From Actinomadura sp. KC06 (GTDB lineage Bacteria; Actinomycetota; Actinomycetes; Streptosporangiales; Streptosporangiaceae): a DNA stretch of 64,000 bases. The stretch is from positions 62,001-126,000 of the forward strand of contig NZ_SMKT01000001.1 of NCBI RefSeq assembly GCF_004348735.1. The letters run 5' to 3'. Position 1 is the first letter of the stretch. Each line of letters begins with the position of its first letter. The notes under the pieces were generated by a model. It was given only the letters and a program-made list of their open reading frames with translations. It had not been told where the DNA came from and searched no databases. Positions 30,105-39,278 of the stretch are shown here, one piece after another. The position numbers and the translations under genes were made by a program.

Positions 30105-31109
30105 CTAGGCGTCGCGTGTCGCGGCGGCGTCCGCGTCGTCCGCCGCGATCGGCGCCTTCTCCGGCGTTTTCCCGGACGGCTTGCCTCCGACGGCGAGGCT
30201 GGCGACGGTGGTGGCGACGAGCGTCCCGGCGATCACCGAGAGGGACAGCCAGATCGGGATCTCCGGCGCCCAGGACACGCCGTACTCGTGCATCGCGTGG
30301 AAGATCAGCTTCACGCCGATGAAGCCGAGGATGAACGCCAGCCCGTGCGCGAGGTAGACGAGCCGGTCGGTGAGCCCGCCGAGCAGGAAGTACAGCTGGA
30401 CGAGCCCCATCAGCGCGAACGCGTTGGCGGTGAACACCAGGTACGGCTCGGTCGTCAGCCCGAAGATCGCGGGGATGGAGTCCAGCGCGAACAGCACGTC
30501 GGTGGAGCCGATCGCGATCATGACGATGGCCATCGGGGTCAGGTAGCGGCGGCCGTTCCGCCGGGTGGTGAACCGGGAGCCGTCGTACTCGTCGGACGTC
30601 GGGATGACCCGCTTCGCCCACCGCAGCAGCCGGTTCTCCTCGAACTCGTCGTCGTCGCCGCGGACGAGCCCGATCGCGGTCCAGATGAGGAACGCGCCGA
30701 AGATGAAGAAGACCCAGGTGAACGTGGAGATCGCCGCGGCGCCGACGGCGATGAAGATCCCGCGCAGCACCAGCGCGATCACGATGCCCGCCATCAGCAC
30801 GGTGTGCTGGGCGTGCTTCGGCACCGCGAACCGGGCGAGGATCACCATGAACACGAAGAGGTTGTCGACGCTGAGGCTCTTCTCGGTGACGAACCCGCCG
30901 AAGTACTCCGCCGCATACTGCCCGCCGGAGAACAGCCAGACGCCGACGCCGAACAGCACGGCGAGGCCGATGTAGACGGCCGACCAGAACGCGGCGCGCC
31001 GGGTGGTGAATTCCCGCGTGTCGTTGCGGTGGATCAGGAACAGGTCGGCGGCGATGATGACGAGGATCCCCGCGATGGTGAGACCCCACACCAAGGGTGA
31101 GACGGACAA
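30105..31109 (-). CDS. TerC/Alx family membrane protein (probable Mn2+ exporter)
   Basis: 334 aa from a TTG at 31109 (MSVSPLVWGLTIAGI), chosen because GGAGGTG lies eight nt upstream; an ATG at 31133 lacks a ribosome site. About eight membrane helices, with conserved acidic residues in IIAADLFLIH and SLSVDNLFVFMVI, and the GSTDVLFALDSIPAIFG motif that marks TerC. Members export manganese or support metal homeostasis. Preceded by a yybP-ykoY-like riboswitch, which fits that role. Confidence 0.9.
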   Translation of the reverse strand: MSVSPLVWGLTIAGILVIIAADLFLIHRNDTREFTTRRAAFWSAVYIGLAVLFGVGVWLFSGGQYAAEYFGGFVTEKSLSVDNLFVFMVILARFAVPKHAQHTVLMAGIVIALVLRGIFIAVGAAAISTFTWVFFIFGAFLIWTAIGLVRGDDDEFEENRLLRWAKRVIPTSDEYDGSRFTTRRNGRRYLTPMAIVMIAIGSTDVLFALDSIPAIFGLTTEPYLVFTANAFALMGLVQLYFLLGGLTDRLVYLAHGLAFILGFIGVKLIFHAMHEYGVSWAPEIPIWLSLSVIAGTLVATTVASLAVGGKPSGKTPEKAPIAADDADAAATRDA

Positions 31110-31117
31110 GAGACGAA

Positions 31118-31257
31118 CACCTCCAGCGGACATGAACGAGCGCTGGAGGTCTCTCCCGCCCTGGACGAGCACCCTGGCCGTCCACCGGGCCGCGGAACCC
31201 GGGCCGGTATGGACCGACCGTATTGACGGGAACCGTGCGCGGGGATACTCCCCTCCA
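31118..31257 (-). ncRNA. yybP-ykoY-like (Mn2+) riboswitch with anti-SD platform
   Basis: The minus-strand leader has the two hallmark segments: GGGGAGTA just inside the 5' strand of P1 (near 31253-31246) and GAGAGACC just before its 3' strand (near 31154-31147). P1 pairs TGGAGG (31257-31252) with CCTCCA (31149-31144). The same 3' strand, CCTCCAGCG (31149-31141), is perfectly complementary over 9 nt to the terC ribosome site CGCTGGAGG (31128-31120). With metal bound, P1 forms and frees the ribosome site; without it, the site is sequestered. So an ON switch acting on translation is expected. Confidence 0.78.
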
Positions 31258-31310
31258 CTGCCCCCTACAACGCGATCTTCTTCGCCGGAGTTCCCGACCT
31301 GGCGGATTCG

Positions 31311-32522
31311 TCAGAAACGGGCGTCCGCGAGCTCCAGATAGAGGGCGGCGAGCTGGTCGACGGCGTCGTCCTCGCCGGGCAGCAGGGCCGAGCGCTGCGC
31401 GGCGGCGGAGGCGAGCCGGGCGGCGAGGGCGGGGTCGTCCAGGACGCGGCTCACCGCGCGTTCCAGCGCGTCGGCGTCGCCCGGCGGGACCAGCAGCGCC
31501 GCCTCGCTCTCGGGGCCGTGCAGCAGCGGGCCGCCCGCAGCGCCGTCCGCGGGACGCTCGCCCGCGCCGACCATGCCGGGGATGCCGCCGACGCGGGTCG
31601 CGACGAGGGGCCGTCCCGCCCGCAGGATCTCCTGGACGACCAGCGGCTGCCCCTCCCACACGCTCGGCACGACCGCCACGTCTGACGCGGCGAGCAGGCC
31701 GGGGACGTCCGGGCGGCGGCCGAGCAGCCGGACGGGCAGGTCCTCGGCCTCGATCCGGGCGCGCAGCTCGCCTTCCAGCGGGCCGTCCCCGACGATCGCG
31801 ACGAGCGGCGGCGGGGTGCGCCCGGCCCAGGCGCGCGACGCGTCCAGCAGCGTCGGCAGGCCCTTCTGCTCGGCGAGCCGGCCCACCGTGACGATCAGCG
31901 GCCGATCCCCCACGTCCAGCTCCGCGCGCAGGTCGGCGCGGACGGCCGGGCCGGGCGGCGCCTGCGGCGCGGGCGCCGGGACGATCGCGTGCCCCACCGA
32001 GCGGGCGCCGAGCGTCCGCATCCGCTCCTCCAGGTCGGGCGACACCCCGAGGACGCGGGTCGCGCCGCGCGCGACGACGCGCTCCAGCGCCCCGTACACG
32101 GCGGCCGTCCGCCCGCCCGCGATGACGGCGTTGTGCAGCGTCACGACCAGCGGCGGGCCGCCGCGCGAGAACCGCAGCGGGCCGGGCGCGATCCGCGCGC
32201 ACGCCGTGACCGCGAGGGCGCCAGCGCGGAGCCCGTGCGCGTGGACGACGCCCGCGCCGCGCAGCAGCGACCGCAGCCGCGCCACGGCCCTGGCGTCGCT
32301 CAGCGGGCGCGGCCGGTCCGCGATGTCGATCTCGGCGAAGCGGACGCCGACGCCCGCGAACCCGAACAGCTCCTCGGTCGACGCGGGCCCGCACACCAGC
32401 ACGCGGGCGCCGCGCCCGGCCAGGAGCCGCGCCACGGACCGGACGTGCTTCCCGACGCCGCCCGCGACGGTCCCGAGGACGAGCGCGACGCGCAGCCCGT
32501 CCAGCTCCCTGGTGTCAGACAT
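31311..32522 (-). CDS. glycosyltransferase family 4
   Basis: 403 aa. N-terminal GTVAGGVGKHVRSVARLLAGRG acceptor loop, VVHAHGLRAGALA, and the C-terminal donor domain with TVGRLAEQKGLPTLLDA, GDGPLEGELRA and the EGQPLVVQE (EX7E) motif. GT-B fold retaining enzyme using an NDP-sugar. Overlaps the murJ-like gene by 8 nt and so is co-translated with it; with the PNPT transferase upstream, it may build a lipid-linked envelope glycan (inference). Confidence 0.9.
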   Translation of the reverse strand: MSDTRELDGLRVALVLGTVAGGVGKHVRSVARLLAGRGARVLVCGPASTEELFGFAGVGVRFAEIDIADRPRPLSDARAVARLRSLLRGAGVVHAHGLRAGALAVTACARIAPGPLRFSRGGPPLVVTLHNAVIAGGRTAAVYGALERVVARGATRVLGVSPDLEERMRTLGARSVGHAIVPAPAPQAPPGPAVRADLRAELDVGDRPLIVTVGRLAEQKGLPTLLDASRAWAGRTPPPLVAIVGDGPLEGELRARIEAEDLPVRLLGRRPDVPGLLAASDVAVVPSVWEGQPLVVQEILRAGRPLVATRVGGIPGMVGAGERPADGAAGGPLLHGPESEAALLVPPGDADALERAVSRVLDDPALAARLASAAAQRSALLPGEDDAVDQLAALYLELADARF

Positions 32523-34143
32523 GACGGGTGATCCTCCGGCTCAGGACGGCCCGCAGATCGCGGCCGTCGATCACGAATGCGACGATCAGGAAGACGGCGG
32601 CGGCGGCGAGCGCGGCGAGCATACCGGTCCCGGCGTTGCGGAGTTCGCCGCTCGCGCCGGCCGTGCCCGCCCCGAGCAGCGCGGCGACCGCGTACCCGGC
32701 CGCGCCTCCCGCGGCACCGCCCGCCAGCCCGGCCGCGAGCGCGCGCGGCAGCCCCGCCACGGCCGCGGCGCCTCGGGCGCGCAGGAGCGTTCCCAGCAGC
32801 AGCGCGCCCGCGACGGTCATCCCGGCCGCGTTGCCGACACCGAGGGCGGCCACCACCCACTGCCGGTCGGCCGACAGGACGAGCGCGACATCGGCGACCA
32901 TCACGACCAGCCAGCCCGTGACGACCGCCGCCGCGCCCATCCGCCCCCGATGGCACGCGAACAGGACGCGCCCGAGGTGCGCGACGAGCCCGTAGCCGAG
33001 CAAGCCGGGCGCGAACGCGAGCACCGCGCGGGACAGCACGTCCTGCTGGTCGGGGTGGCCGGGGTTGAACACCGCCCCGATCGGCACCGCGACGGCCGCC
33101 AGCGCCGCCGCCCCCGCGCACGACACCAGGATCACCGCGCGGGTGGTGGACGCGGTGACCTGGTCGAACCGCTCCTGCTCCCCGGCGCTCATCCGCGCCG
33201 ACAGCATCGGGAACGCGCTGGTCGCGATCGGCACGGCCAGGATCGCCCACGGCAGCAGGTAGATCGCCCACGCGTACTGGTAGTTGGCGAGCGCGCCGCC
33301 CGTCCCCTCGTAGCTGAGCCGGACGACGAGCAGCGCCGACAGCTGCTGCGCCGCGACGGTCGCGAGCCCGGCGAGCGCGAGCCGCCGCACGCGCCGCGCG
33401 ACGCCGTCCGGGAACCGCAGCGTCGGGCGCAGCCTGAGCTTCAGCCGCCACGCCGCGATCCCGGCGGTGACGGCCATCGCGACGCCGCCGAGCGCCGTCC
33501 CGATCGACAGGGTCAGCTCCGCGTCCAGCGGAAGGCCCGCCAGGTCGTTCTCGTGGCCGCGGCCGAGCGGCGCGTACGCGACGTACGCGGCGATCACCAC
33601 GAGGCTCGACATCAGCGGCGCCAGCGCGGGCGCGACGAACCTGCGGTGCGACTGCAGCAGCCCGTACAGGACGACCGCCATCCCGTACATCACCATCTGC
33701 GCCGACATGATCGCGAGCATGGTGGCGCCGACGTCCACGATCTGGTTCCGCGAGCAGCCCCTCAGGTCGCCGCCGACGAGCAGCTCCATGATCGGGCGGG
33801 AGCCGAGCGCCATCAGCGCCGACAGCGGCACCATCAGCACGACGATCCAGGTCAGCAGCGCCGACCCGATCCGCCGGACCTGCTCGCGGTCGCCGCGCTC
33901 GGCCGGGCCCGCCAGCACCGGCACGACCATGCTGGCGAGCGCGCCGCCCGCGACGATCTCGTAGACGATGCTGGGGAACTGCGTCGAGGTGAAGTACGCC
34001 TGGCTGAGGCACGACGTGGTGACCGTCTGCGAGAAGGCGTAGGTGCGCCCGAACCCGGCGAGCCGCGCCAGGACGGTGATGACCGCGATGACCACGGCCG
34101 CGCCGGCGAGGCCGCCGGTCAGGCGGCGCAGCACAGGGGACAC
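32515..34143 (-). CDS. MurJ/MviN-like lipid-linked glycan flippase
   Basis: 542 aa, GTG start at 34143. About fourteen membrane helices; MVF signature includes RLAGFGRTYAFSQ near the N-terminus, FPSIVYEIVAGGALASMVVPVL and the later SAFPMLSARMS. The first helix region has the Arg-containing groove typical of MurJ. Context with a PNPT and a GT4 suggests transport of a lipid-linked saccharide; whether it is the main MurJ or a paralogue cannot be told. Downstream of the PNPT gene by 42 nt. Confidence 0.87.
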   Translation of the reverse strand: MSPVLRRLTGGLAGAAVVIAVITVLARLAGFGRTYAFSQTVTTSCLSQAYFTSTQFPSIVYEIVAGGALASMVVPVLAGPAERGDREQVRRIGSALLTWIVVLMVPLSALMALGSRPIMELLVGGDLRGCSRNQIVDVGATMLAIMSAQMVMYGMAVVLYGLLQSHRRFVAPALAPLMSSLVVIAAYVAYAPLGRGHENDLAGLPLDAELTLSIGTALGGVAMAVTAGIAAWRLKLRLRPTLRFPDGVARRVRRLALAGLATVAAQQLSALLVVRLSYEGTGGALANYQYAWAIYLLPWAILAVPIATSAFPMLSARMSAGEQERFDQVTASTTRAVILVSCAGAAALAAVAVPIGAVFNPGHPDQQDVLSRAVLAFAPGLLGYGLVAHLGRVLFACHRGRMGAAAVVTGWLVVMVADVALVLSADRQWVVAALGVGNAAGMTVAGALLLGTLLRARGAAAVAGLPRALAAGLAGGAAGGAAGYAVAALLGAGTAGASGELRNAGTGMLAALAAAAVFLIVAFVIDGRDLRAVLSRRITRHV

Positions 34144-34185
34144 GGTCGTCGGCGGCTCACTGGTCGGGGTCGGGGGGCGGCGCGG

Positions 34186-35151
34186 CTAGGCGGGGTCCGC
34201 GGCGGCGCCGTCGCCCGCCGAGGAGAACGCGTCGTCCGGCTTCTCGGGCTCGTCCGCGGGGGGCGGGACGTGCACCGCGGCGGGACGGCGGCCGAGCATG
34301 TCGATGCGGTTCAGCGCCGGGTTGCCCGCGATGACCTTGGTGAAGCTGACGAACTCGCTGGCGGCGTTCAGCCCGGCGAGCCCGGCCAGGACGGCGAGGC
34401 GGGGCCCGCGCCCGAGCCGGGTGGCGGACAGGCCGAGCAGCGCCCCGAGCGCGTTCGCGCCGGTGTCGCCGAGCATCGCGCGCTCGCCGAGGTCCTCGGG
34501 CAGCAGCGCGGCGGCGGCGCCGAGCGGCGCGGCCACGACAGCCGACCCGGACTTGGTCAGCGCCAGCGGCGCGCCGGTGATCAGGCCGACCTTGATGGCG
34601 CGTCCGGGACGCAGGTCGAACAGGTTCATGAGGTTCGCGGCCCCGGCGATGATCGCGCCGTTGAGGAGGGCGTCGAACGCGCGTCCCGTCCGGGACGGGG
34701 CGGGCGACCCGGCGACCGCGGCGGCGGCGAGGCCGGTCGCGCCGATGCCGAGGATCTTGACCGCTCCGCTGGTGACCTCACCGCGCGCGAGCGCGGCCAG
34801 ATGCCCCTTGAAGCCGCGGGACGAGGACGACCCCGCGATGTCGTCGTACCCGCCGAGCAGCGCGGACCCGGCGCCCGCGAGCAGCGCGGCGGCGCGCATG
34901 CGGCCCTCGACGCCCGGCGCGAGGAGCCCGGCGGCCGCGGCGCCCGCGACGACGGCGGGCCCCTCCAGCAGCGTGACCGGCTCGCCCCGGTGGTTGGTGC
35001 GCCCCCAGACCTCCTCGCCGGGGAGCCCGTTCATCCCGGGTGGGCGCCGCGTCAGCGCGACGTAGGCGGCGCGCGCGGCGACGGCGCCGAGGCCCGCCCC
35101 GGCCAGCAACCGCGCCGTTCCCGCCGCGCCCGAGGTGCTGCGTCGCTTCAT
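34186..35151 (-). CDS. PNPT family (MraY/WecA-like) membrane transferase
   Basis: 321 aa from the ATG at 35151 (a GTG at 35154 is adjacent). Very Ala/Leu-rich with about eight to ten helices. Family motifs are visible: LLGGYDDIAGSSSSRGF (DDxxG), GAANLMNLFDLRPGRA (NxxNxxD) and AMLGDTGANALGALLG. Such enzymes transfer a phospho-sugar from a UDP donor to polyprenyl phosphate. The sugar is unknown. The start lies just after the steB stop. Confidence 0.8.
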   Translation of the reverse strand: MKRRSTSGAAGTARLLAGAGLGAVAARAAYVALTRRPPGMNGLPGEEVWGRTNHRGEPVTLLEGPAVVAGAAAAGLLAPGVEGRMRAAALLAGAGSALLGGYDDIAGSSSSRGFKGHLAALARGEVTSGAVKILGIGATGLAAAAVAGSPAPSRTGRAFDALLNGAIIAGAANLMNLFDLRPGRAIKVGLITGAPLALTKSGSAVVAAPLGAAAALLPEDLGERAMLGDTGANALGALLGLSATRLGRGPRLAVLAGLAGLNAASEFVSFTKVIAGNPALNRIDMLGRRPAAVHVPPPADEPEKPDDAFSSAGDGAAADPA

Positions 35152-35155
35152 CACG

Positions 35156-36112
35156 TCACCCGTTCTTCCCCGCCGTGGGCGCGGGCGACGGCAGGTAGCC
35201 GCTCGCGCCGGCGCCCGTGCCGTACTGCCCGGACTTGCCGCTCATCTCGTTCTGCAGCGCCAGGATCGTCACGACCTGCCCGGAGGCGGTGTCCACCACG
35301 TCGACGGCGGAGACCGCGTCCTCGGCGTCGGAGTCACGCAGCGCCGCGATCAGCCCGCCCTCCTGCGCGGAGGTCGGCGGGCCACCGACGACGGTACCGC
35401 GCCCGGCGCCGTCGAGTGCGGCGGCCAGCGAGATCAGCGCCTTGTTGTCGTCGCCGCCGCCGTCGTAGGCGTACGGGGTGGCGGGCCCGATCATGACGGC
35501 GAGCGTGGCGTGCTGCCCGGGCTTGCCGCTCTCGGTGATGTACCCGGCCTGCTTGAAGGCGTTCAGGACGGCGCCGCCGGACGCGTCCTCCCGGCCCGAC
35601 TTCGCCGGGTCCTTGGTGACGATGGCGGCCGCCAGCACCGCGCCCGCCTTGTCGTAGGCGGACGCGTTGCCGGGGAACTCGACCCCGTCGGGCTTCAGCT
35701 GCGCGGCGAGCTCGTCGACCGTGGTGCGCTGGTCGTCGTCCAGGAACTTCTTCTGGACGGTGACGCGCCCGGTGACGGCGGCGCCCGCGTCCTTGGCGAG
35801 CTCCCCGACCCGCTCGATGCTGTCGTCGCCCGCGCCGGGCGTCTCGACGAGCACCAGCGACTGGCCCTTGAGCCGGTCGGTGACGATCTGCGGCGACAGC
35901 GCCTGGGCGAACTGCTCCTGCCCGTTCACCTGGTCCTGCAGGTGGCGCTGCTGGTTGCGGGCCTGCTGGGCGGTCTTGGCCGCCGCGTTGGCCTGCTGGC
36001 GCAGCGTCTCGCTGACCGAGTCCGACAGCGTGGTGGAGCCGAGCACGATGCCGAGCGCCAGCGCGAGGAAGATCGCGACGATGGAGACGAGGTGGTAGCG
36101 GAAATCGATCAC
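35156..36112 (-). CDS. steB: SteB/MctB-like copper transporter family protein
   Basis: 318 aa, GTG start at 36112 (VIDFRYHLVSIVAIFLALALGIVLG) that overlaps the steA stop by 4 nt. One N-terminal membrane helix is followed by a coiled coil (residues about 35-65, AAAKTAQQARNQQRHLQDQVN) and a large extracytoplasmic domain with the GQSLVLVETPGA region. Mycobacterial MctB is linked to copper resistance; in Corynebacterium SteB pairs with SteA in cell-wall/division control. The steA neighbour favours the latter. Confidence 0.85.
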   Translation of the reverse strand: MIDFRYHLVSIVAIFLALALGIVLGSTTLSDSVSETLRQQANAAAKTAQQARNQQRHLQDQVNGQEQFAQALSPQIVTDRLKGQSLVLVETPGAGDDSIERVGELAKDAGAAVTGRVTVQKKFLDDDQRTTVDELAAQLKPDGVEFPGNASAYDKAGAVLAAAIVTKDPAKSGREDASGGAVLNAFKQAGYITESGKPGQHATLAVMIGPATPYAYDGGGDDNKALISLAAALDGAGRGTVVGGPPTSAQEGGLIAALRDSDAEDAVSAVDVVDTASGQVVTILALQNEMSGKSGQYGTGAGASGYLPSPAPTAGKNG

Positions 36113-37359
36113 GTGAAGAGTCCGGTCAGCCAGAAGACGAAGGCGTGCCAGCGGTCGGCGAGCAGGGGACTGATGACGTCCCCCGCCGGGGACATGGCGA
36201 CGGCGGTGACGATGGCGATGAACGCGCCGAGGACGAGGAACAGCAGCGACCAGGTGGAGATCCGGCTGCGGTAGAGCCGGGAGACGCCCTTGGCGTCCAC
36301 CAGCTTGCTGCCGACCCGCAGGCGGGTGAGGAACGTGCTGGCCATGCCGGCGCGGCCCTTGTCGAGGAACTCGACCATGTTGGCGTGCGTGCCGACCGCG
36401 ACGATGAGCGTGGCGCCCTTGTCGTCGGCGAGCAGCATCGCGATGTCCTCGCTGGTGGCGGTGGCGGGGAACGTCACCGCCTCCTGGCCGAGCTCGTGCA
36501 CGCGCTTCAGCCCGGGCGCCCGGCCGTCCCGGTAGGCGTGCACGACGATCTCGGCGCCGCAGGTCAGCGCGTCGTCGGACACCGAGTCCATGTCGCCGAC
36601 GATCATGTCGGGGCGGTACCCGGCCTCCAGCAGCGCGTCCGCGCCGCCGTCCACGCCGATCAGGACGGGACGGTACTCGCGGATGTAGGGCCGCAGGGTC
36701 GCGATGTCCTCGCGGTAGTGGTAGCCGCGGACGACGATCAGCGCGTGCCGCCCGGCGAGCTTCGTGGTGACCTCGGGGACGCCGACGCCGTCGATGAGCA
36801 GGTCGCGCTCGCGCTTGACGTACTCCATCGTGTTGGCGACGAACGCCTCCAGCTGCGTCGCGAGGCCCGCCTTCGCCTCCGTCAGCGCCGTCAGGACGCT
36901 CTCGGGCGACTGCTCGGTGCCCTTGGCGACGACCTCTTCGCCCTTCGGCGCGACACGGTGCACGACGGGGCCCTCGACGCGGACCTGGTCGCCCTCGTGC
37001 AGCTTGGTGAAGATCTCGGGGCCGACGTCGTCCACCAGCGGGATGCCCGCGTCCAGCAGGATCTGCGGCCCGAGGTTCGGATAGCGGCCCGAGATGCTCG
37101 GCGCGACGTTCACCACCGCGCCGACCTCGCACGACACCAGCGCCTCGGCGCTGACACGGTCCAGGTCGACGTGGTCGATCACCGCGACCTCGCCGGGCTG
37201 CAGCCGCTTGGTGAGGTCCTTGGTGCGGCGGTCGAGCCGCACCGTGGCGCTGACGCCGGGCAGGCCGTCGTCGCGCGCCAGGCCGAGCGTGAGCACGCGC
37301 CGCGGCAGCCGTTGCGAGAGCCGGACGCGCCGCTCTGTGGTGGGTGACGGCTCGTTCAT
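36109..37359 (-). CDS. steA: SteA, TPK-like cell-envelope/division protein
   Basis: 416 aa from ATG 37359 (AGGA nine nt upstream; a GTG precedes directly). Residues 60-170 form a conserved N-terminal domain; the central thiamine-pyrophosphokinase-like part has LIGVDGGADALLEAGYRPD and MIVGDMDSVSDDAL. Two C-terminal hydrophobic helices (LLFLVLGAFIAIVTAVAM, WHAFVFWLTGLFT) anchor it. Forms an overlapping pair with steB and lies after recN, the usual actinobacterial order. Confidence 0.85.
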   Translation of the reverse strand: MNEPSPTTERRVRLSQRLPRRVLTLGLARDDGLPGVSATVRLDRRTKDLTKRLQPGEVAVIDHVDLDRVSAEALVSCEVGAVVNVAPSISGRYPNLGPQILLDAGIPLVDDVGPEIFTKLHEGDQVRVEGPVVHRVAPKGEEVVAKGTEQSPESVLTALTEAKAGLATQLEAFVANTMEYVKRERDLLIDGVGVPEVTTKLAGRHALIVVRGYHYREDIATLRPYIREYRPVLIGVDGGADALLEAGYRPDMIVGDMDSVSDDALTCGAEIVVHAYRDGRAPGLKRVHELGQEAVTFPATATSEDIAMLLADDKGATLIVAVGTHANMVEFLDKGRAGMASTFLTRLRVGSKLVDAKGVSRLYRSRISTWSLLFLVLGAFIAIVTAVAMSPAGDVISPLLADRWHAFVFWLTGLFT

Positions 37360-37462
37360 CACCTGCCATCCTGCCAGAGCACGGGACCCGGCACTGGAAA
37401 CGGCGAGCGTCCAGGCGTGTCCGTTCAGACACTCTCTGTAATTTTTGGGGTGCGGTTACCGG

Positions 37463-39169
37463 TTACCGTTCGGCGGACGCCATGTCGAGGAGTTCCTCGG
37501 CGTGGGCGCGTCCGAGCTCGGAGTCCTCCAGGCCGGCGAGCATCCGCGACAGCTCCCGGACGCGGCCCTCCTGGTCGAGGGCGGTGACGCCGCTGCTGGT
37601 GACCGTCCCGTCGTCGGACTTCTCCACCAGCAGGTGCCGGTCGGCGAACGCCGCGACCTGCGGAAGGTGCGTGACGACGATCACTTGCGCGTTGCGGGCG
37701 AGCCGCGCAAGCCGCCGCCCGATCTCCACCGCGGCCTTGCCGCCGACGCCCGCGTCGACCTCGTCGAACACGAACGTCGGGACCGGGTCGGCGCCGGCGA
37801 ACACGACCTCGATGGCGAGCATCACGCGCGACAGCTCGCCACCGGACGCGCCCTTGTGCAGCGGCAGCGGCTTCGACCCGGGATGCGGCGCGAGCCGCAC
37901 CTCGACCTCGTCCACGCCGTGCGGGCCGTACTCGCCGGTCGGGGTGACGGTGACGCTGACGCGGGCGTGCGGCATCGCCAGCGCGGTCAGCTCCTCGGTG
38001 ACGGCGTCGGAGAACCGCTCGGCGGCGCGGGTGCGGACCTCGGTCAGCTCCCCCGCCTCGGCGGCGAGCCGCCCGGTCAGCTCGGCGTGCTCGGCCCGCA
38101 GCTCCTCGATGCGGTCGTCGTCGCCCTCCAGCTCGGTGAGCCGCGCCGCCGACCGCCGCGCCCACTCCAGGACCTCGGCGGCGGTGGCGTCCGTCCCGCC
38201 GTACTTGCGGATCAGCGCGGTCACGTCGGCCCGCCGCTCCTGGACGACCGCGAGCCGCGCCGGGTCGGCGTCCACGGACTCGGCGTAGGCGGCGAGGTCG
38301 GTGCCGACGTCGTTGACGAGGTACCCGGCCTCGGCGAGCCGGTCGGCGAGCCCGGCCAGCTCAGGGTCGTGGTCGCGGACGGCGTCCAGCGCGTTGCGGG
38401 CCTGGCCGAGCAGGCCCGTCACGTTCGCGGCCTCGATCGCCGCGGACGGGTCGCCGAGCAGCGCCTCGTGCGCGGTGTCGGCGGCGCCGCGCAGCGCGTC
38501 GGCGTGCCCGAGCCGCTCCTCCTCGGCGGCGAGGTCGGCCTCCTCGCCGTCCTTCGGGTCGACCTTCTCGATCTCCTCCAGGCCGAAGCGGAGCATCTCC
38601 GCCTCCTGGGCGCGCTCGCGGGCGCGGGTGGTCAGCTCGTCCAGCAGCGCGGTGACCTGCCGGTGCCGCTGGTACGCCGCCGTGTACGCGCGCATCGGCT
38701 TGGTCAGCGCGGCGCCCGCGTACCGGTCGAGCGCGCCGCGCTGCCGGGACGCCTGCAGCAGCCGCTGCTGGTCGGACTGCCCGTGCACGGCGACCAGGTC
38801 GTCCGCGAGATTGATCAGCACGTTGACCGGGACGGAGCGGCCGCCGAGGAACGCGCGGGAGCGGCCCTCCGCCGACACCGACCGGGTCACGATCAGCGCG
38901 CCGTCGTCCAGCTCGCCGCCGGACTCCTCAACGCGCTCGACCACGCGCCCGCCGGGGTCGACGATGATCCGGCCCTCGACGGTGGCGCGGTCCGCGCCGG
39001 GCCTGACCCGCTGCGGGTCGGCGCGCCCGCCGAACATCAGGCCGAGGCTGGTGACCACCATGGTCTTGCCCGCCCCGGTCTCGCCGGTCACGACGTTGAA
39101 TCCCGGGGACAGGTCGAGCACGGCCTCATCGATCACGCCGAGGCCCTCGATCCGGACCTCATCGACCAT
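37463..39169 (-). CDS. recN: DNA repair protein RecN
   Basis: 568 aa from the ATG at 39169 (MVDEVRIEGLGVIDEAVLDL). SMC-like ATPase: Walker A VTGETGAGKTMVVTSLGL near residue 32, a long helical/coiled-coil middle, ABC signature ASGGELSRVMLAIE and Walker B TFVFDEVDAGVGG. Holds or aligns DNA ends in double-strand break repair. Between nadK and steA, as in mycobacteria. Confidence 0.95.
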   Translation of the reverse strand: MVDEVRIEGLGVIDEAVLDLSPGFNVVTGETGAGKTMVVTSLGLMFGGRADPQRVRPGADRATVEGRIIVDPGGRVVERVEESGGELDDGALIVTRSVSAEGRSRAFLGGRSVPVNVLINLADDLVAVHGQSDQQRLLQASRQRGALDRYAGAALTKPMRAYTAAYQRHRQVTALLDELTTRARERAQEAEMLRFGLEEIEKVDPKDGEEADLAAEEERLGHADALRGAADTAHEALLGDPSAAIEAANVTGLLGQARNALDAVRDHDPELAGLADRLAEAGYLVNDVGTDLAAYAESVDADPARLAVVQERRADVTALIRKYGGTDATAAEVLEWARRSAARLTELEGDDDRIEELRAEHAELTGRLAAEAGELTEVRTRAAERFSDAVTEELTALAMPHARVSVTVTPTGEYGPHGVDEVEVRLAPHPGSKPLPLHKGASGGELSRVMLAIEVVFAGADPVPTFVFDEVDAGVGGKAAVEIGRRLARLARNAQVIVVTHLPQVAAFADRHLLVEKSDDGTVTSSGVTALDQEGRVRELSRMLAGLEDSELGRAHAEELLDMASAER

Positions 39170-39278
39170 CGGACGCACCAGCGTCACAACCCTCCGCAAA
39201 ACAGTTCCCGGATCGGTGTCCTCCGGGGGCCGGACCCCGCACCCCCGGGCGACTTCGTCGGATCAGTGCCTGTGGAGA

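Noticed and set aside
31573..35496. A 1307-codon plus-strand frame opposite the GT4, murJ-like and PNPT genes.
   Set aside because: Low-complexity shadow; the minus-strand genes have clear motifs and overlapping starts and stops.
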